A DNA stretch of 64,000 nucleotides from Circinella umbellata (Eukaryota > Mucoromycota > Mucoromycetes > Mucorales > Lichtheimiaceae): assembly GCA_025093555.1 (NCBI GenBank), contig JAIWNF010000061.1, positions 186,001 through 250,000 on the forward strand, written 5' to 3'. Positions 1 through 12,900 of the stretch are shown one piece after another (within the stretch, counting starts at the first letter, position 1; the number at the start of each line of letters is the position of its first letter). The position numbers and the translations under genes were made by a program. The notes under the pieces are model-generated. The model searched no databases. It worked only from the letters and a program-made list of their open reading frames with translations, and had not been told where the DNA came from.

Positions 1-1727
1 GTGGGTGGTTTCTTTTTGGTAGTTAGTTCCGTCAAAATAGATGGTAAGTTTGTACCAGATGCTTCCTATATATACATATAGTATGTTTAGTATACCAGTT
101 AATAAGTAGATATAGGTTTCGATTATAACTCTTATTAAATTCCTATCGTGATTCACTTCCACTGCTAATTCAAAAAAAAGAAGAAACAACGAACCGTAGC
201 ATTTTTCAACGCATGTTGAATAATAGAGATATCATTAGAAGCACACCACCCTTCGGCAATCAAACACTTGCGATTGACATCGTAATTGAAAAAATTCATA
301 GTATGATAAATAGCTTTTTCTTTACGAACCACAGTAGTCCATGAAGTAAGGTTTTCTGCGATCTTTTGAAGTTCGGCTCGTCGAGTTTGACTTGTATTAG
401 AAAGAACCTATTCATTATATATATATATATATGAGGGTGTAAAAAAATTAAGTATAAATAGAGATGATTACATTTGTATAATTTTATTAAGAAATAAACA
501 AATATCTAAAAAAAAACTTACATTGTTTAAATCTTCAATACGACCAGTTACTTCAAGATAAGCATCACGCCGTTTATCAGGTGAATCATCAACAGTATAC
601 AAAGTAGCACCCAAACTTTGTGAAATCTTTTTAATCTTGTTAATAATTTCTCGACCATGAGCAAAGATAGCAAAAACATTCTTATCGACGACTTCGTCGG
701 AATCAGGATCGGTGATGGGTTCATCAATCTCTGCCGAGTTCATATACAAGTTACCACGCAAAGAACGCCAAAGAACACGTTCAAAGGTTTGCATGCGAGC
801 ACGAGAAATTACACCAGTGACATAACCCAAGTTGAGACGACCCATCTCATCATGATTTTGTTGTTCTACGTCGTGTTCTAACAATGGTGTTGAAGCATCA
901 CCTTCATCCATAGAGTTACGAATGGTATCTTGGCGTGATTCAGCCTATATACATATAAATATTTCAAACATTAATTTATCTGTGCCTATGTATATCTGTG
1001 GGTGTGTGTCTTTGTTCAAGATAAGTTTATAAATGGTTTATACCTGTTCGAAGAAACCGCCAGTCTCGCGCAGGACATGTCGGAGTTCGGTGAGTTGCAG
1101 GTAACGACGTTGAAGTGTTTCATACGACCCATTCATTTGGATAATACGACCCTCATGCTCCTTTAACTTTTCTTCAAGATCATCGATTTCTTGGGCAGAA
1201 CGTGCACGAGAACCATAAGCTGTAGCTGTCAATGGTCGAATATGAACATCTACCTTTTCAATTTGGGTGTTAAAGAATCCTATTATTATATACGATAAAG
1301 AGAGAAAGAGGCGTAAAAAAAAGTGTTAGGGGTTTTTTCGTGTTTCAGCTGCTTATTTCGTTTTTTTTAACCATATATGATAAAAAAAATACACGTACGA
1401 CAAAGACGTTCCATTTCATCCAATCGTCTAATTTCAGAAACAAATGCTCGCTGAAATGCGTTTACTTCGGGATTGAGCTAATTATTAAACAATGAGATTA
1501 ATTAAGTTATCATAATTGGAGATGCAAAGCAGTAATATAAGATATTTATATAAATATAGATTATACTATGAAGATTTCCGGGTTTTCAAAAATTAAAAAC
1601 TTACATCTCTAAACTGCACCTTACCGAGTTCACCCAACTCTGCGACGCAAGGTTGGGCTACCTCTGCAGGAATATACAGTTGTATGAGTGACATCTCTTC
1701 CGAACGGAAGAGGGTAGTCGGTGCCAT
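1..1727 (-). CDS. VPH1: V-type H+-ATPase subunit a (Vph1/Stv1 family), 5' part
   Basis: Membrane-sector (V0) subunit a of the proton pump that acidifies vacuoles and endosomes. Only the N-terminal cytosolic domain lies in the window; the membrane half with the proton half-channels is beyond the left edge. The start is the ATG at 1727, giving [20 protein letters not shown], the typical family start. Exons by splice signals are 1605-1727, 1399-1477, 1044-1279, 522-944, 195-407 and 1-65. Joined, they read ..[20 protein letters not shown].., ..[10 protein letters not shown].., ..[11 protein letters not shown].., ..[20 protein letters not shown].. and ..[16 protein letters not shown].., all family hallmarks in order. 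The donor at 194 (GTTCGT) is weak. It is transcribed away from the BAR-SH3 gene with a 601-bp shared upstream region. Family assignment is firm; whether it is the vacuolar or Golgi isoform cannot be told. Confidence 0.95.
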
Positions 1728-2328
1728 ATTTTATTTTTTTCAAGGAATGGCAGTAAAAAAAATAAAAAATAAAAGAGTACAGAGGGAAAAAAAAGAGAGG
1801 AGTTCTGTTGTAAGCTAAACGAAAGGCGTAATCCACAGGCAGCTGGGTTTTTAAGGTCACGCTATTAATAAACCGGGCATGATGATGATGCCAGATGTGA
1901 TGGGAGTCATGGAAACAAATAAAAGATATACATCTTTCGTTAAAACACTATATTTTCATGGTAACTGGAATTTGATCATTAGATAAACTCTTTATCATAA
2001 TGAACAAGGCTTTTTTTTATATTCAAGAAAAAAGAGAAAGGTAACCCCGGGTTAAACTGTTAAATATATTCAATGACCCCTTTTTTTCTCTACATGTAAA
2101 AAAGAGACTAAATAACGCGTTTATTATATTATTATATTACTTGTTTCATTATTGTTTTCGAATTGTCGTATCAAAATTCTACTACTTATCACGCTGTTGT
2201 AAAAAAAAAACTCAACTGCTACTTTTCTCTCTCTCTCACTCTCTTCTTCCCCTCTTCCTTTTTTTCACTTTTTCTTCTTTTCTTTTTATATTCTCGGTGA
2301 AAAAAAAATAGCAGTAGTACAATATATT
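1728..2328. promoter_or_regulatory. Shared divergent upstream region
   Basis: This 601-bp spacer lies between two divergent genes and must hold both promoters. A strong pyrimidine tract (about 2223-2287: CT repeats, then T and C runs) sits just before the BAR-SH3 start, as is common in fungal core promoters or leaders. T runs and A runs alternate through the rest. No coding potential was seen. The regulatory role is inferred from position. Confidence 0.5.
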
Positions 2329-4471
2329 ATGCTGAAAAACTTGACTCGGTTAAAACAGGTAAAACCAAAATATATAAAAAATATTATTATTATTATTTAA
2401 TTATTTCGCTAAAGAGCTACCATATTTATATTCTTGTTATTTTATAGTGGACAGGAGAACGATTAGGAACTTCAAAAGCGACTACTTTACAAACAGAAGA
2501 TCTTAAAGAGCTCGAAGACCATCTTGATGAATGGCATGCTGGTTTTGAAACATTATATCAAACCATCAAACATTCACATGCGGAACTTGCAAAAACAAAA
2601 AACTTGGTAGAAGACTCGAGATTGAAATATACTCCCATGAAAGCCATTGGTGATATTTGGTCTTGTCATGGAAAAGATATCATTGAGTACTCACCTAAAT
2701 TAGGTAAAAGGAAAAGCTTTTGTTGTTCTTTGTTCTTTATTAGATCACTGTATATGTACATATTTAGGTATATATTTATATATTTATAACGAAGACAAAG
2801 AAAAAAATGACTAATACATTAGTTATAAAGGCACTGCACTACAGAATCTAGGTGAAGCTGAAAGTAATATCGCCACGTATTTCGATCAACTGACAATACA
2901 ACTTGGTACAAATTATTTGACGTTATTAAAAGAAAGTCGACACTGTTATCACAAGATTGTAGAACTGCGTAAAAAACTTGAAACACGGCGATTGGATTAT
3001 GCAGCTCATCTGGGTCGATTACAAAAGGCAAAAAAAGAAAAACCACAGCTTGAGCAAATATTACAACAATCTAAAATGAAGTTCGAGGAGACTCAACGGG
3101 AATTATTATCTAAAATGATTGAATTGGAGCAATTTAAGGTAAAATTATTATTATTATTCTTTATTATCTTATAAATACTATCTAATAGTTTAAATGGCAA
3201 AAACAGATAACAATACTACCCCGTGTACGTCAGCCAGTTTTACTTTACTAATATTCGTAGTTCTATAGGAAAAACATCGAGATGCTTTATATGATTATAT
3301 GGATTTACAAATTGGATGTTTTTTGAAGGCAGCAAGTTTATTACAGCAAGTAAAATTGGATTGGCCACAAGGGCCTGAATATGAAGAAGAAGAAGAAGAA
3401 GGAGAAGGAAGAGCAGAAGAAGAGAATATAGATACTGGATCTCTTTTAGATAACAACATACCAAATGACCCTACTTCATATGGCCGTGCAAGTTATTCCA
3501 GTACAACCCCCAGTAACAAGAATCGAAAATCAGCAGATTCAGCATTTGAACAATCTACCATTGTTGCGAGCACAACTAATCAAATTGATGACAATAATCT
3601 GCGACGTCCATCTACTATTTCAAATAATAACACTAATAATACCGAAAGTCAATATTTACATCCGGGCGATCGTCGATCTTTTTGTTCAACAAGTACCGGT
3701 GCTTCGTCAGCATCATCAGCATCATATCAAAGTAGTACTGTAGCAGCTACTATTCCATCCATTAATAATGAGAACAATTCTAATACTAACCCTTTCCGTC
3801 GATCACTTTCTCAAAGTTCCAAATCCAATTATACTTCACCTGAAAAACGAGAATCTTCTGCTAATATTTCTTCACGAAAACAGTGTAATTTTTTTTTTAT
3901 TATTAATACATTTCAATGAGGGGAAGAACAGAAGGATTATATTGATGATGAAAGCAGTCATGATATATTAACAAAAACTATATATATAGCAATATCTGGG
4001 AGTATTGCTTCATCCAAACTGTTACGAAGAGCACTTTATAGTTTTCCTGGTGATCATGATGAGGATCTTGCATTTAAAGCAGGTGATATTATTACAGTGT
4101 TGGAAGAAATTAATGAAGGATGGTGGCTAGGTGAAGTACACGATGATCAAGGGCATACACATTGTGGCATATTCCCGTTAAACTATACCACTGAATTGGA
4201 AACACCAGAATTACTCCCGCCCCCACCTTTACCTGTAAAAGATTGTAAGTTGGTTCAAACAAGAACTCCAAAGGTAGATTCGGAACTAAAATCTGAAGAA
4301 CAAAAAGAACAAGGAAAAGAACTACAAAATGAAAAACAAGAGCGTCAATTACAACCACAACCGCAACCACAATTACAGAATACAACAACCACAGTGACGT
4401 CAGCAAAACCAGATAATAATACGAGTGTTGATGCAATACCCAATGACACAAATAATACTTCACAAATATAG
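2329..4471 (+). CDS. BAR-domain protein with C-terminal SH3 domain
   Basis: Probable membrane-curvature or endocytic adaptor. Exons are 2329-2358, 2448-2703, 2831-3138, 3269-3884 and 3921-4471, giving about 586 residues. The N-terminal 230 or so residues are helical and charged (MLKNLTRLKQWTGERLG.., ..SPKLGTALQNLGEAES.., ..LETRRLDYAAHLGRLQKAKKE..), the pattern of a BAR coiled-coil dimer. An acidic run and a long Ser/Thr/Asn-rich linker follow. The SH3 domain reads RALYSFPGDHDEDLAFKAGD then EEINEGWWLGEV and GIFPLNY (ALYxF, WW and FPxNY motifs). The tail is Pro/Gln-rich. The last intron is uncertain: 3885-3920 is only 36 bp, while an alternative acceptor at 3989 is also in frame and would remove 23 residues. 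The domain order resembles fungal BAR-SH3 proteins; no exact orthologue is claimed. Confidence 0.85.
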
Positions 4472-4570
4472 TGTAATAATAATAACAATATTAATTTTAA
4501 TAATCACTATTAATAATATATATTATGATACTTGTATCTAATGTGATCGTCTATTCCGTTTTTCTTTTTT

Positions 4571-4607
4571 ATCATCATTATCATCATCATCATCATCATC
4601 ATCATCA
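4571..4607. repeat. (CAT)n microsatellite downstream of the BAR-SH3 gene
   Basis: An imperfect ATC/CAT trinucleotide run in the 317-bp spacer between the BAR-SH3 stop and the TDP1 start. The rest of the spacer shows AT-rich 3' and 5' flanks without coding potential. Confidence 0.85.
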
Positions 4608-4788
4608 CTAGCTTAAAAACCTTCTTTTATTTTTGTTTCTCCTCAATTGCTAGATATTATTTACGAGGAGCATTTCTAGAAGTGATCATCCATTTGGCAT
4701 TAAAAATAAAGAAACAAACAGCACCGCAGCCTAATTATATTATTATGCATTAAAAATCACTTTTTCTTTTTTTTTTGTAACACAAGCC

Positions 4789-7457
4789 ATGAGTTCTTCA
4801 CGACCACGATCAGAAGACGATGGACAAGATTTAAAGCTTGTAAATAGATACATTTTCCATTTCACATTTATTAATTATACAGATCACATCAAAATAATTG
4901 TTATATATAAAATGTGAATTCCATTACCAATATAGGATAACAACAAAAGACAAAAAACAGATCATGATCAAGAAGAACAACACAAACCCAGGATTGAATA
5001 TTTAGATTCTTGCACTCAGTTATTAGCGTCGGAAGGGGTGTCAGAAGAAGGAAATTTTGGTTGTGGTAAAGCATACCATTAAATATATAGGAAACAAAGA
5101 TAACATTGACAGCATATATAGATTGATATTGATATTGATATCTTTATATCATTTTTTTCTATAATAGTTCGACTGACCGATTTATTATATCATGTAAGTA
5201 ATAATAATAACTATAATAGACTAATTAAAAAAAGCTTATAGACACGTATATAATCAATTTCTATAGGATGATCTTGAACGTATTGTACAATTTAATTTTA
5301 CTGTCGATCTGGAATATCTTATGGAGAATATTCATCCAAAAGTTCGATCAAAAATTCCCATTACCGTTGTTCATGGACATCGATTTGATGAATCAAAACG
5401 GGCTATTCAGGTAAATAATAAGGATGATTATATAATATATATATATATATATATCAATTTTTTATTATCCTATATACTATTTATATCATAACAATATTGA
5501 GTGAATTTATATATAATAGAATGAAGCTAAAAACTGGCCTAATGTTCAATTAATTGCTCCTTATATCAGTGATAAATATGGTATATACTGTTATTATTTT
5601 TCACCAAACCCCCATATTATAAATGGATATAATAATAATAAAAAAGGCTATATAATGGTTTATCAACTCATCTCATTTGTATATTATTATAATTAGGAAC
5701 TCATCATACCAAGGTTGGTTATCAAATCAATATATCGAGGTTTTTTTATCTTAACATCCTTAATTGTTTCAAATATAGGCTATGTTATTATTCTTTAATA
5801 AAAATGGCATTCAATCCGTTCGCATGGTAGTGTGTACTGCAAATCTATGTCAGGCTGATTGGGAGTAAGTTATATATACCACACAAAACGTTTTTACTCA
5901 GAGGTCATTTAATGATATATTTTGCACGAAGAGTAAAAAGAAGAACCTTATTTTAACATGAACTTATTTTTTCAAGAACAATGACTCAAGGTATCTATCA
6001 AACTCCTTATTGTCCTTTGAAACCAAATAAGTCAACAAAAAATCAAGAAGGAGTTGTTGGATCAGAATATGGTTCTCGTTTCGAACGTGATCTTGTCAAT
6101 TATATGAATGCCTATAATACAAGTTTACGTGAAATTCGAGCTCTAGTAAGACTTTATGATTGGTCAGCTTGTAAGGTAAAATTACATTATTTTCACTTGT
6201 CTGGATAATTTTTGTAAATTTTAGTTAATGTATGATACTATTACAAGGGTATTCTAATTGGATCCGTTCCTGGGTACCATAAAGGCGATACTATGGAGTT
6301 ATGGGGATTACAAAAATTGGCAAACGTATTAAGAACACATGTATCATTGGATCAAGACTGTGTAAAGGATGGATCAACAATCATTGCACAGGTAAGATGA
6401 GAAAAGAAAGAACTTTATAAGCATATAACTAAAGTTCATGATTTCTATTATGAATTTTAATGAGTGGTATAATTTGAATAGTGCTCTAGTGTCGGGAGTT
6501 TAAGGGGTCAGTGGTTTCAAAGAGATTTTACACGATGTATGTCTGAAGCAATCAACTCATCTAAAGCTAAAACGCCTGAAATTAAATTTATGTATCCAAC
6601 AGTGGATGAAGTATGTCAAAGGTAATATCTACTCACAAACTACCAGATATAAATAACAATTTATAATCATACTGATAAAACACATTCTCTTTTTGTACGT
6701 GGATTCGTATATATAGTCATTCTGGTATTATTTCAAGTGCAGGGTTTTTACGTCTTGAAAAAGGTAAATACGTAACATAATTATTAGTATGAATATCCCA
6801 AAAAGAAAGCTATATTTTGACATATTAATTAACTTTATACGGATAACGTCTTTTTCAATTAGGTGTTTATGAACAAAGCAAAAATTGGCTCGATACACAT
6901 CTTTGTAAATGGATTAGCACTGAATCAGGTCGCCAAAAAATCATGCCTCATATCAAAACTTATACTCGAGTTTATGGATTTAATAGTATTGCCTGGCATT
7001 TATTGACTTCGGCGAATTTAAGTCGAGCAGCATGGGGAGAATTTCAAAAAGGTAATACACAATTACATATAAAAAGCTTTGAACTTGGTGTATTTCTCTG
7101 TCCTAATTTATTCGAGGTAAGATTTTCTTTTTTTTTTTTTAAAAAAAAAAAAAAGGATTCTAAGAACAGCTTGTTACTATCTATTAATAGACCCCAGAGT
7201 ACACAGATATTCAACTGTTAGCAGCTACAGTACATGATCCGAAACCAATGCCAGTTACTCTTAGTAATAATAGTATGATAACAACTAATGAAGATGGTGA
7301 CGAAGATCGAGTAGCAGGAATCGTTCCGATTCGTTTACCTTATGATTTACCTGTTGAAGCATATGGACCACAAGATAAATGTTATACTAGGCAGTATTCT
7401 CGTGATGCATGTGCTCAACTTTTTGGCGCCGATGCTGCTTCTGACCTTATTGACTGA
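4789..7457 (+). CDS. TDP1: Tyrosyl-DNA phosphodiesterase 1
   Basis: Nuclear repair enzyme that hydrolyses the phosphotyrosyl bond between stalled topoisomerase I and a DNA 3' end. Thirteen exons: 4789-4839, 4936-5065, 5168-5193, 5267-5410, 5520-5580, 5697-5713, 5779-5864, 5977-6175, 6248-6391, 6482-6621, 6717-6763, 6863-7116 and 7191-7457. They sum to 1,566 nt, or 521 residues. Both HKN/HKD-type motifs are visible: GTHHTKAMLLF (nucleophile His and Lys, split over exons 6 and 7) and MPHIKTYTRVY (general acid His, Lys) in exon 12, followed by HLLTSANLSRAAWG. The N-terminal 50 or so residues are polar and low complexity, as usual for the family. Exon 6 is only 17 nt. Intron 12 contains a perfect T13A14 block. 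No active-site residue appears lost. Confidence 0.96.
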
Positions 7458-8839
7458 TTGATTGATAAAGATCTAGAACAAGTATTACTAGCGTGGGTGA
7501 TTGGATGATTTGTTGTAAGAAGGAGAGTATAGAAATTATTGGTATTATAAAAATACAGTTATGCAACACAAACATATTTTGTTACATGTTTAACACTGCT
7601 ATCCAATTTGTACTACTAATACTAGCATCATAATGTGCTACAAAACTGATATCACCGTGCACAAACCTAAAATATACATACGATCCAACATTCTATTTTC
7701 AACAAATCATATAACTATAAACCAATTCATGTATATTGCTTGTAGTTTTATTAAGCAAAGTATAATACGATAATAATAATAATAATAATAATAACGAAGT
7801 AAAATATAAATAAGTGCGTTCATCGATAATGACGCTTTTTCCTGGATTATTTCAAAATTATCGTAATGCCAATTTATTTATAAATGTGCCACAGAGGACT
7901 ATCTGAGTAGAAAAATACCACAATAATGTTGTGATAATAGTGTGCTTTTTCTTTTTTAAAAAAAAAGAATGGAAGAACGTGCGTATTGTAAACAAATATG
8001 TATAAAAAAGAATGTAATACGATACTTTGTAATAAATGGAAAAGTGGTCTAGTATGTAAGTATGCAAAGCTAATTTAACAAAGAAAATAACAAGAACACT
8101 GGTGTTTTGATTTTAAAGTGATACGGTAATTTTGAAGTTTTCGACTTTATCAAGTGTTACAAGGTAATTTAGACTGTCATCCCATAAAGTAAAAGAAAGA
8201 ACTTTTTCTAGGGTCCACAAATGCTAATTGTCATTGATTGTTATTTTGTAGTATACGCATACACATTTCCAAAAATTATGGATTATTCACACTATTATTA
8301 ACATGTTCATTAAAACTTTGTTTTACCAAGCGATGTACTATTGTTATAGCATAGAACACTTTAGCTATATTGATAAGACACATAAATATTGCTACTAATT
8401 TTCTTCTACGGGAGATTAGATAATTTTAAAGTTTTAAGAATATCTTCTTGGAAGTGATGCACAAATCAACAAGATAATTATATATAGTTTAAAGAAAAAG
8501 AAAGCTGTTGCTTGGGATTTACAAACAAAAATCTTGTAAGGGGAAATCGGAAGCTCCGCGAATCAAAATATTCAGTTAAGCATAAAAAGAAGAAGAAAAA
8601 AGGTGACACCTTGAGTCTTTGTATTCCATTACCAAAAACCAAACGGAATAACGGTGTCCAACGAAACGGTTAAATTTTCTATTCTTAATTTTTATATGGA
8701 AATTTAAACATCTTAGAATTTTTTTTAAAAAAGAAACTGTGTTTTGTGGATAGATAATGCGACAATTGTTTTCTTCTACTTTTTTGTTTTTTGTTTTTTG
8801 TTTTTCACCGTTCTTCTTCTTTTATAACATTATTATACC
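7458..8839. other. Intergenic spacer, TDP1 to P450
   Basis: 1.4 kb without a convincing gene. It contains a (TAA)n run at about 7770-7793 and a T-run/A-run block at 7952-7966. A pyrimidine-rich leader (about 8765-8820, T runs and CTTCTTCTT) lies directly before the P450 start. Short ORFs here are AT-rich and look like noise. Confidence 0.6.
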
Positions 8840-11230
8840 ATGCCACTGATATCTACACTTGTTAAACAAGCTAGCAATTCTACCAATCCTGCGGTAGAAA
8901 AAATAAGTGAGGCTTACGCCACATATTTTTTGCCACAAGTAGAGCGCCACAAGGACTCTTTAATACCTTTGGGGACAGCAGCTGCTTTGGCATTTTTGAC
9001 TTATCGCCTTTATAACAAAATTATTCGAGCACCAGCCCATTTACAACACATGAAACAATGTGATTATTTTACTGCGATCAAGTATTATCTTAATAATGGT
9101 CTGGTTCACGATTATGCACGCGAAGTTATTGAGCCTGTGCGTGACGATAGTTCGGGTATATTTACAGTAAGTTTCTAGAAAATGAGGGATTGGGAAAAAA
9201 TGGTAACTCAATCATAGTAACTAAACCCTGTTTTTGTTACCATAACAACAATAATAGAGATTTAGTGCGCAAGGTTGGATTGTGGATATCACGGATCCTG
9301 TTGCTGCAAAGCAAATGGTGATGAAACCAGGTACGTAAAAAGAAAATGAAGAAAAAAAAGAGGCAGTCTGGTTAACACTATATTATAATCTCTACGTGTA
9401 TAGATCTATTTCCAAAGTCTGAGTCTACGAATGGCGTAAAAGGTACTTTGATTGAACGTTACGTTGGTGGACCCAATATTGTATTTTTAAGTGGCCCAGA
9501 TTGGAAGCGTCATCGCAAGGTAAAAATGAGAAAAAAAAATATTCATTATTTTACCCTATTTCCTCTCTATTCAATCCGGACTGTTTACGAAATAACTTGA
9601 CTCTGTTTTGTTACTCTTAATATTTATAAAGATTGCCAATCCAGCCTTCCATCGTGCACTCCCAGTAAAAGTATTTGGCAACTTGACCCAAACAATGTTT
9701 AAAGTAATTGATGAAGGCCCTGTGGATGTGACAGATTTATTTACTCGACTTACCCTTGATGCGATTGGCACTGCTGGTTTTGGTAAAAATAATGGACTGA
9801 TAGAATGATACAATATTCATTTTTTTTATACGAGATAAACTTAATAATTTAAAATGTTTCATTTTTAAAAAACAAAATTATATAGGTTTTAATTTCAATG
9901 CTTTGACTGATGAACACAATGAATGGGTAAACGGGTATAATCAAGTCAAAGAGGGTATGATAAAACCTATTTATATTCTACTTCCCATCCTTGATACAAA
10001 GTTGCTCCACTGGTTCCCCAAACGACAAGAAGCTCATCAAAGTTTGACTAACTTCTTGAGCATGTTGGATAAAATTATTCTTCACAAACGACAAACTATT
10101 CAAGAACGACGAAATAACCAAATGGAAGGAGATAATAATGAAAAGGATTTATTGACTTTAATGATTGAAAGTGAAATGAATGAAGAATATGGTGCTATTA
10201 TGTCTAATGAGGAACTAAAGGTAACATACGAAGACAAAACGTATTTTTTTTTTGATATTCACTCATTTTCATTTTCTATTTATTATAGAGTAATTTATGT
10301 ATCTTTTTCTTGGCTGGTAAGAACAAAGAATATATCTCGTAAAATGTAATTTACTCTTTGACTATAACTAAAAATATATTAACACTACTATACAGGCCAT
10401 GATACAACTGCTTTTGCACTTTCGTGTGCTATTTGCGAATTTGCAAAAAACCCTGTAAGTAATATAATAATACATAATGCTACAAGAAAAATAAACCATA
10501 CTTCTAACATTTTCAAACTATTATTACTATAATAATATAGGATATTCAAGAAAAAGCAAGACAAGAAGTAATTGATATCTTGGGCGACAGTTCTGAAAAT
10601 ATTACACCGACCATCGAACAAACCAAACAAATGACTTATCTCAATCAAGTGATAAAAGAAACTTTACGTATCCATAATCCATTATGTACAACACCTTCAC
10701 GTGTAGCAGCTGAAGATGTTGAGCTAAATGGTACTTTTATTCCAAAAGGAACATTAATCGATGTAGATATATATAATTTACATCGTAACCCAAAGTATTG
10801 GAAGGATCCAGAAACATTCAACCCAGATCGATTTTCTCCTGGTGGTGAAGCGGATAGTCATTCAACATCTGGATATCCTTGGTTTGCTTTTAGTAATGGT
10901 GGACGTCAATGTATTGGAATGAACTTTAGTATGGTTCAACAACGAGTTGTGCTATCGATGCTTTGTATGTATAACTCTTTATGTGTGTGTGTGCTTTGGT
11001 TCAAAATTACTATTGTCATTACGACTTCCCATTCTATAATACGTTCGCTTATTTTTCTGTTCTAATTTTATTTATACACTTTCACCACAACTTTTTTTAA
11101 AATAGTACGTAAATACATCTTTACACTTCCTGAAGACTCATTACACAAGAAGCATATTCAAAAACGGGGTGTTGTTTTTGCTATGGTTTCTCTAGACGAA
11201 ATGAAAGTGAACTTCAAACGTAGATATTAA
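8840..11230 (+). CDS. Cytochrome P450 monooxygenase
   Basis: Haem-thiolate monooxygenase, probably anchored in the ER membrane. Nine exons: 8840-9166, 9258-9330, 9404-9519, 9632-9782, 9886-10220, 10289-10316, 10396-10454, 10541-10964 and 11106-11230. They give 1,638 nt, or 545 residues. An N-terminal hydrophobic segment (SLIPLGTAAALAFLTYRLY) is the anchor. Later come SGPDWKRHRK (helix C), LAGHDTT (I-helix oxygen-activation motif, split over exons 6 and 7), KETLR (ExxR), FNPDRF (PERF region) and FSNGGRQCIG with the haem-ligand Cys. Length and motifs are complete, so it should be active. The substrate cannot be inferred. It resembles the general CYP groups expanded in Mucoromycota, but I assign no CYP family number. 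The 28-nt and 59-nt exons are unusually short yet needed to rebuild the I-helix. Confidence 0.95.
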
Positions 11231-12900
11231 AACTAAGGGAAAATATCATAAAAGAAAAAAATGTACAATAATGACCATTTGATCATAAATAAGATCTCTA
11301 CTAATATATATAATATAATATTCAAAAGCATATATCAATAAATTGCACCACTAGTTACTAGTATATACCTAGAATATAATTACTTTATATTTTTTCTATT
11401 TTGCAATGATTTTCTTTGTACAACAAAGTTAATTATGTTTCTCTTTCGAATAGATTGCTCAAAATAATACGTAAACATTCTTCTAAAACAATTACATATA
11501 CATTATGCGCGAGAAACAACAATTCTGATAGATATATAAAACAGTAACTAGTCAATGCAATATAATATAATTGGGACTTCTACTGCACCGTACATAATGA
11601 ATACTTTTTCTTCTGCTTTAGTTATCTCTTTGCATCTAAGAATCTTTTTCTTTGCTGATGCTATATTTAGCCTCAACCCCTAACAAAAAACATATGGTTT
11701 TTTTTTATATTCGAAAAAAAAAGTAACATCAAAACTATAAGACTTCGTGGCATAGCCAATCCTCTAAAGAAATGTAGAACGAGCAAATTATTTTAATTAC
11801 TCGTAATTTAGCTCAAGTTATCTTCGATTAGTATCAATTAACAAGCGTTCTTGAAATATTTATTACGGTCATTTAGTTAATTTTATCATTCATCATCCAC
11901 ATAAAATAGCTAACTATAAAATACGTATTATGCAATAGAGTAATAAAAAGTATAAGTACTCACGTTGTTGCTAATATCATAGTAAAGAATACTTTATTTC
12001 ACTTTCCATGACTATCAATCTATATATAATGTAATCTCGGAGGATTTATTTTATCCACTTTTTTATGGTTTTTATCTCTATTCTTGTTAAAATAATCAAT
12101 ACCAATAATTGAACTATCCGTTACTATTTAGTCTATAGCGACTATTGGTAAATGAAATTCAAGTTTCCAACGTTTTATGCTAAAATGGAATCTAAGTATG
12201 AACATATTTCTTTTACTACTTGATTAATACTAAACAGCTCATGTTCACAAATGAGTCAATATACATATCGCTTATTTCCCATATAATATACATTTAAACA
12301 GATGAGCCTTGGCATGCTAGGCTGACTCAAGAAGATTGTAGTTAAAATATTTTTTTATGAAAGGTTAACTAGTAAACACAACAAAATCAACATAAACCTT
12401 ACTTAGTTTTTAAGTTTATATGGAGATAAAAGAGTTGGCTGAATACATACTAAATGTATGAAGATATTAGCTTACAAGTTTTCTGGAAAACGCTATTTTC
12501 TATATCTCCGCAACAAACGAAAAATAAACTACCAGAATATTCATGAAAATATTTATTTGACACATGTAGAAAAATGAAAATCAATTAATCAGAGTTTATG
12601 ATTTTGTGAAAGCAAAAATGGTCGGTGCAAGATATGCATAAAGATATATTTATATGAAAATATATAATCATAAAATCTATAACTTCTAAGGGGCGCGATG
12701 AGTATTCATAATGCTATGAAGCCCATGACAAGACTTGAAATGTTGATATTTGTACAATGAAAATTAATGAAATACATGAAGATAGCTTTTTATATTTCTT
12801 TGCATGATCATGCTTAAACGCCAAAAAGTTTAACTGTTCCTGGTGAAAACTTCTTTATTAATCATTTAGTCTTTTTATTTAATCGAGAGTCCCATATATA
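11231..12900. other. Gene-free AT-rich spacer
   Basis: About 1.7 kb downstream of the P450 and upstream of the solo LTR. It is AT-rich with no long reading frame, no recognisable RNA gene and no clear repeat. A T-run/ATATTCG/A-run block lies at about 11700-11721. Confidence 0.6.

Noticed and set aside
3240..3464. Leu-rich minus-strand frame
   Set aside because: It is the complement of the GAA/GAG acidic run in the BAR-SH3 exon; composition is explained by the real gene.
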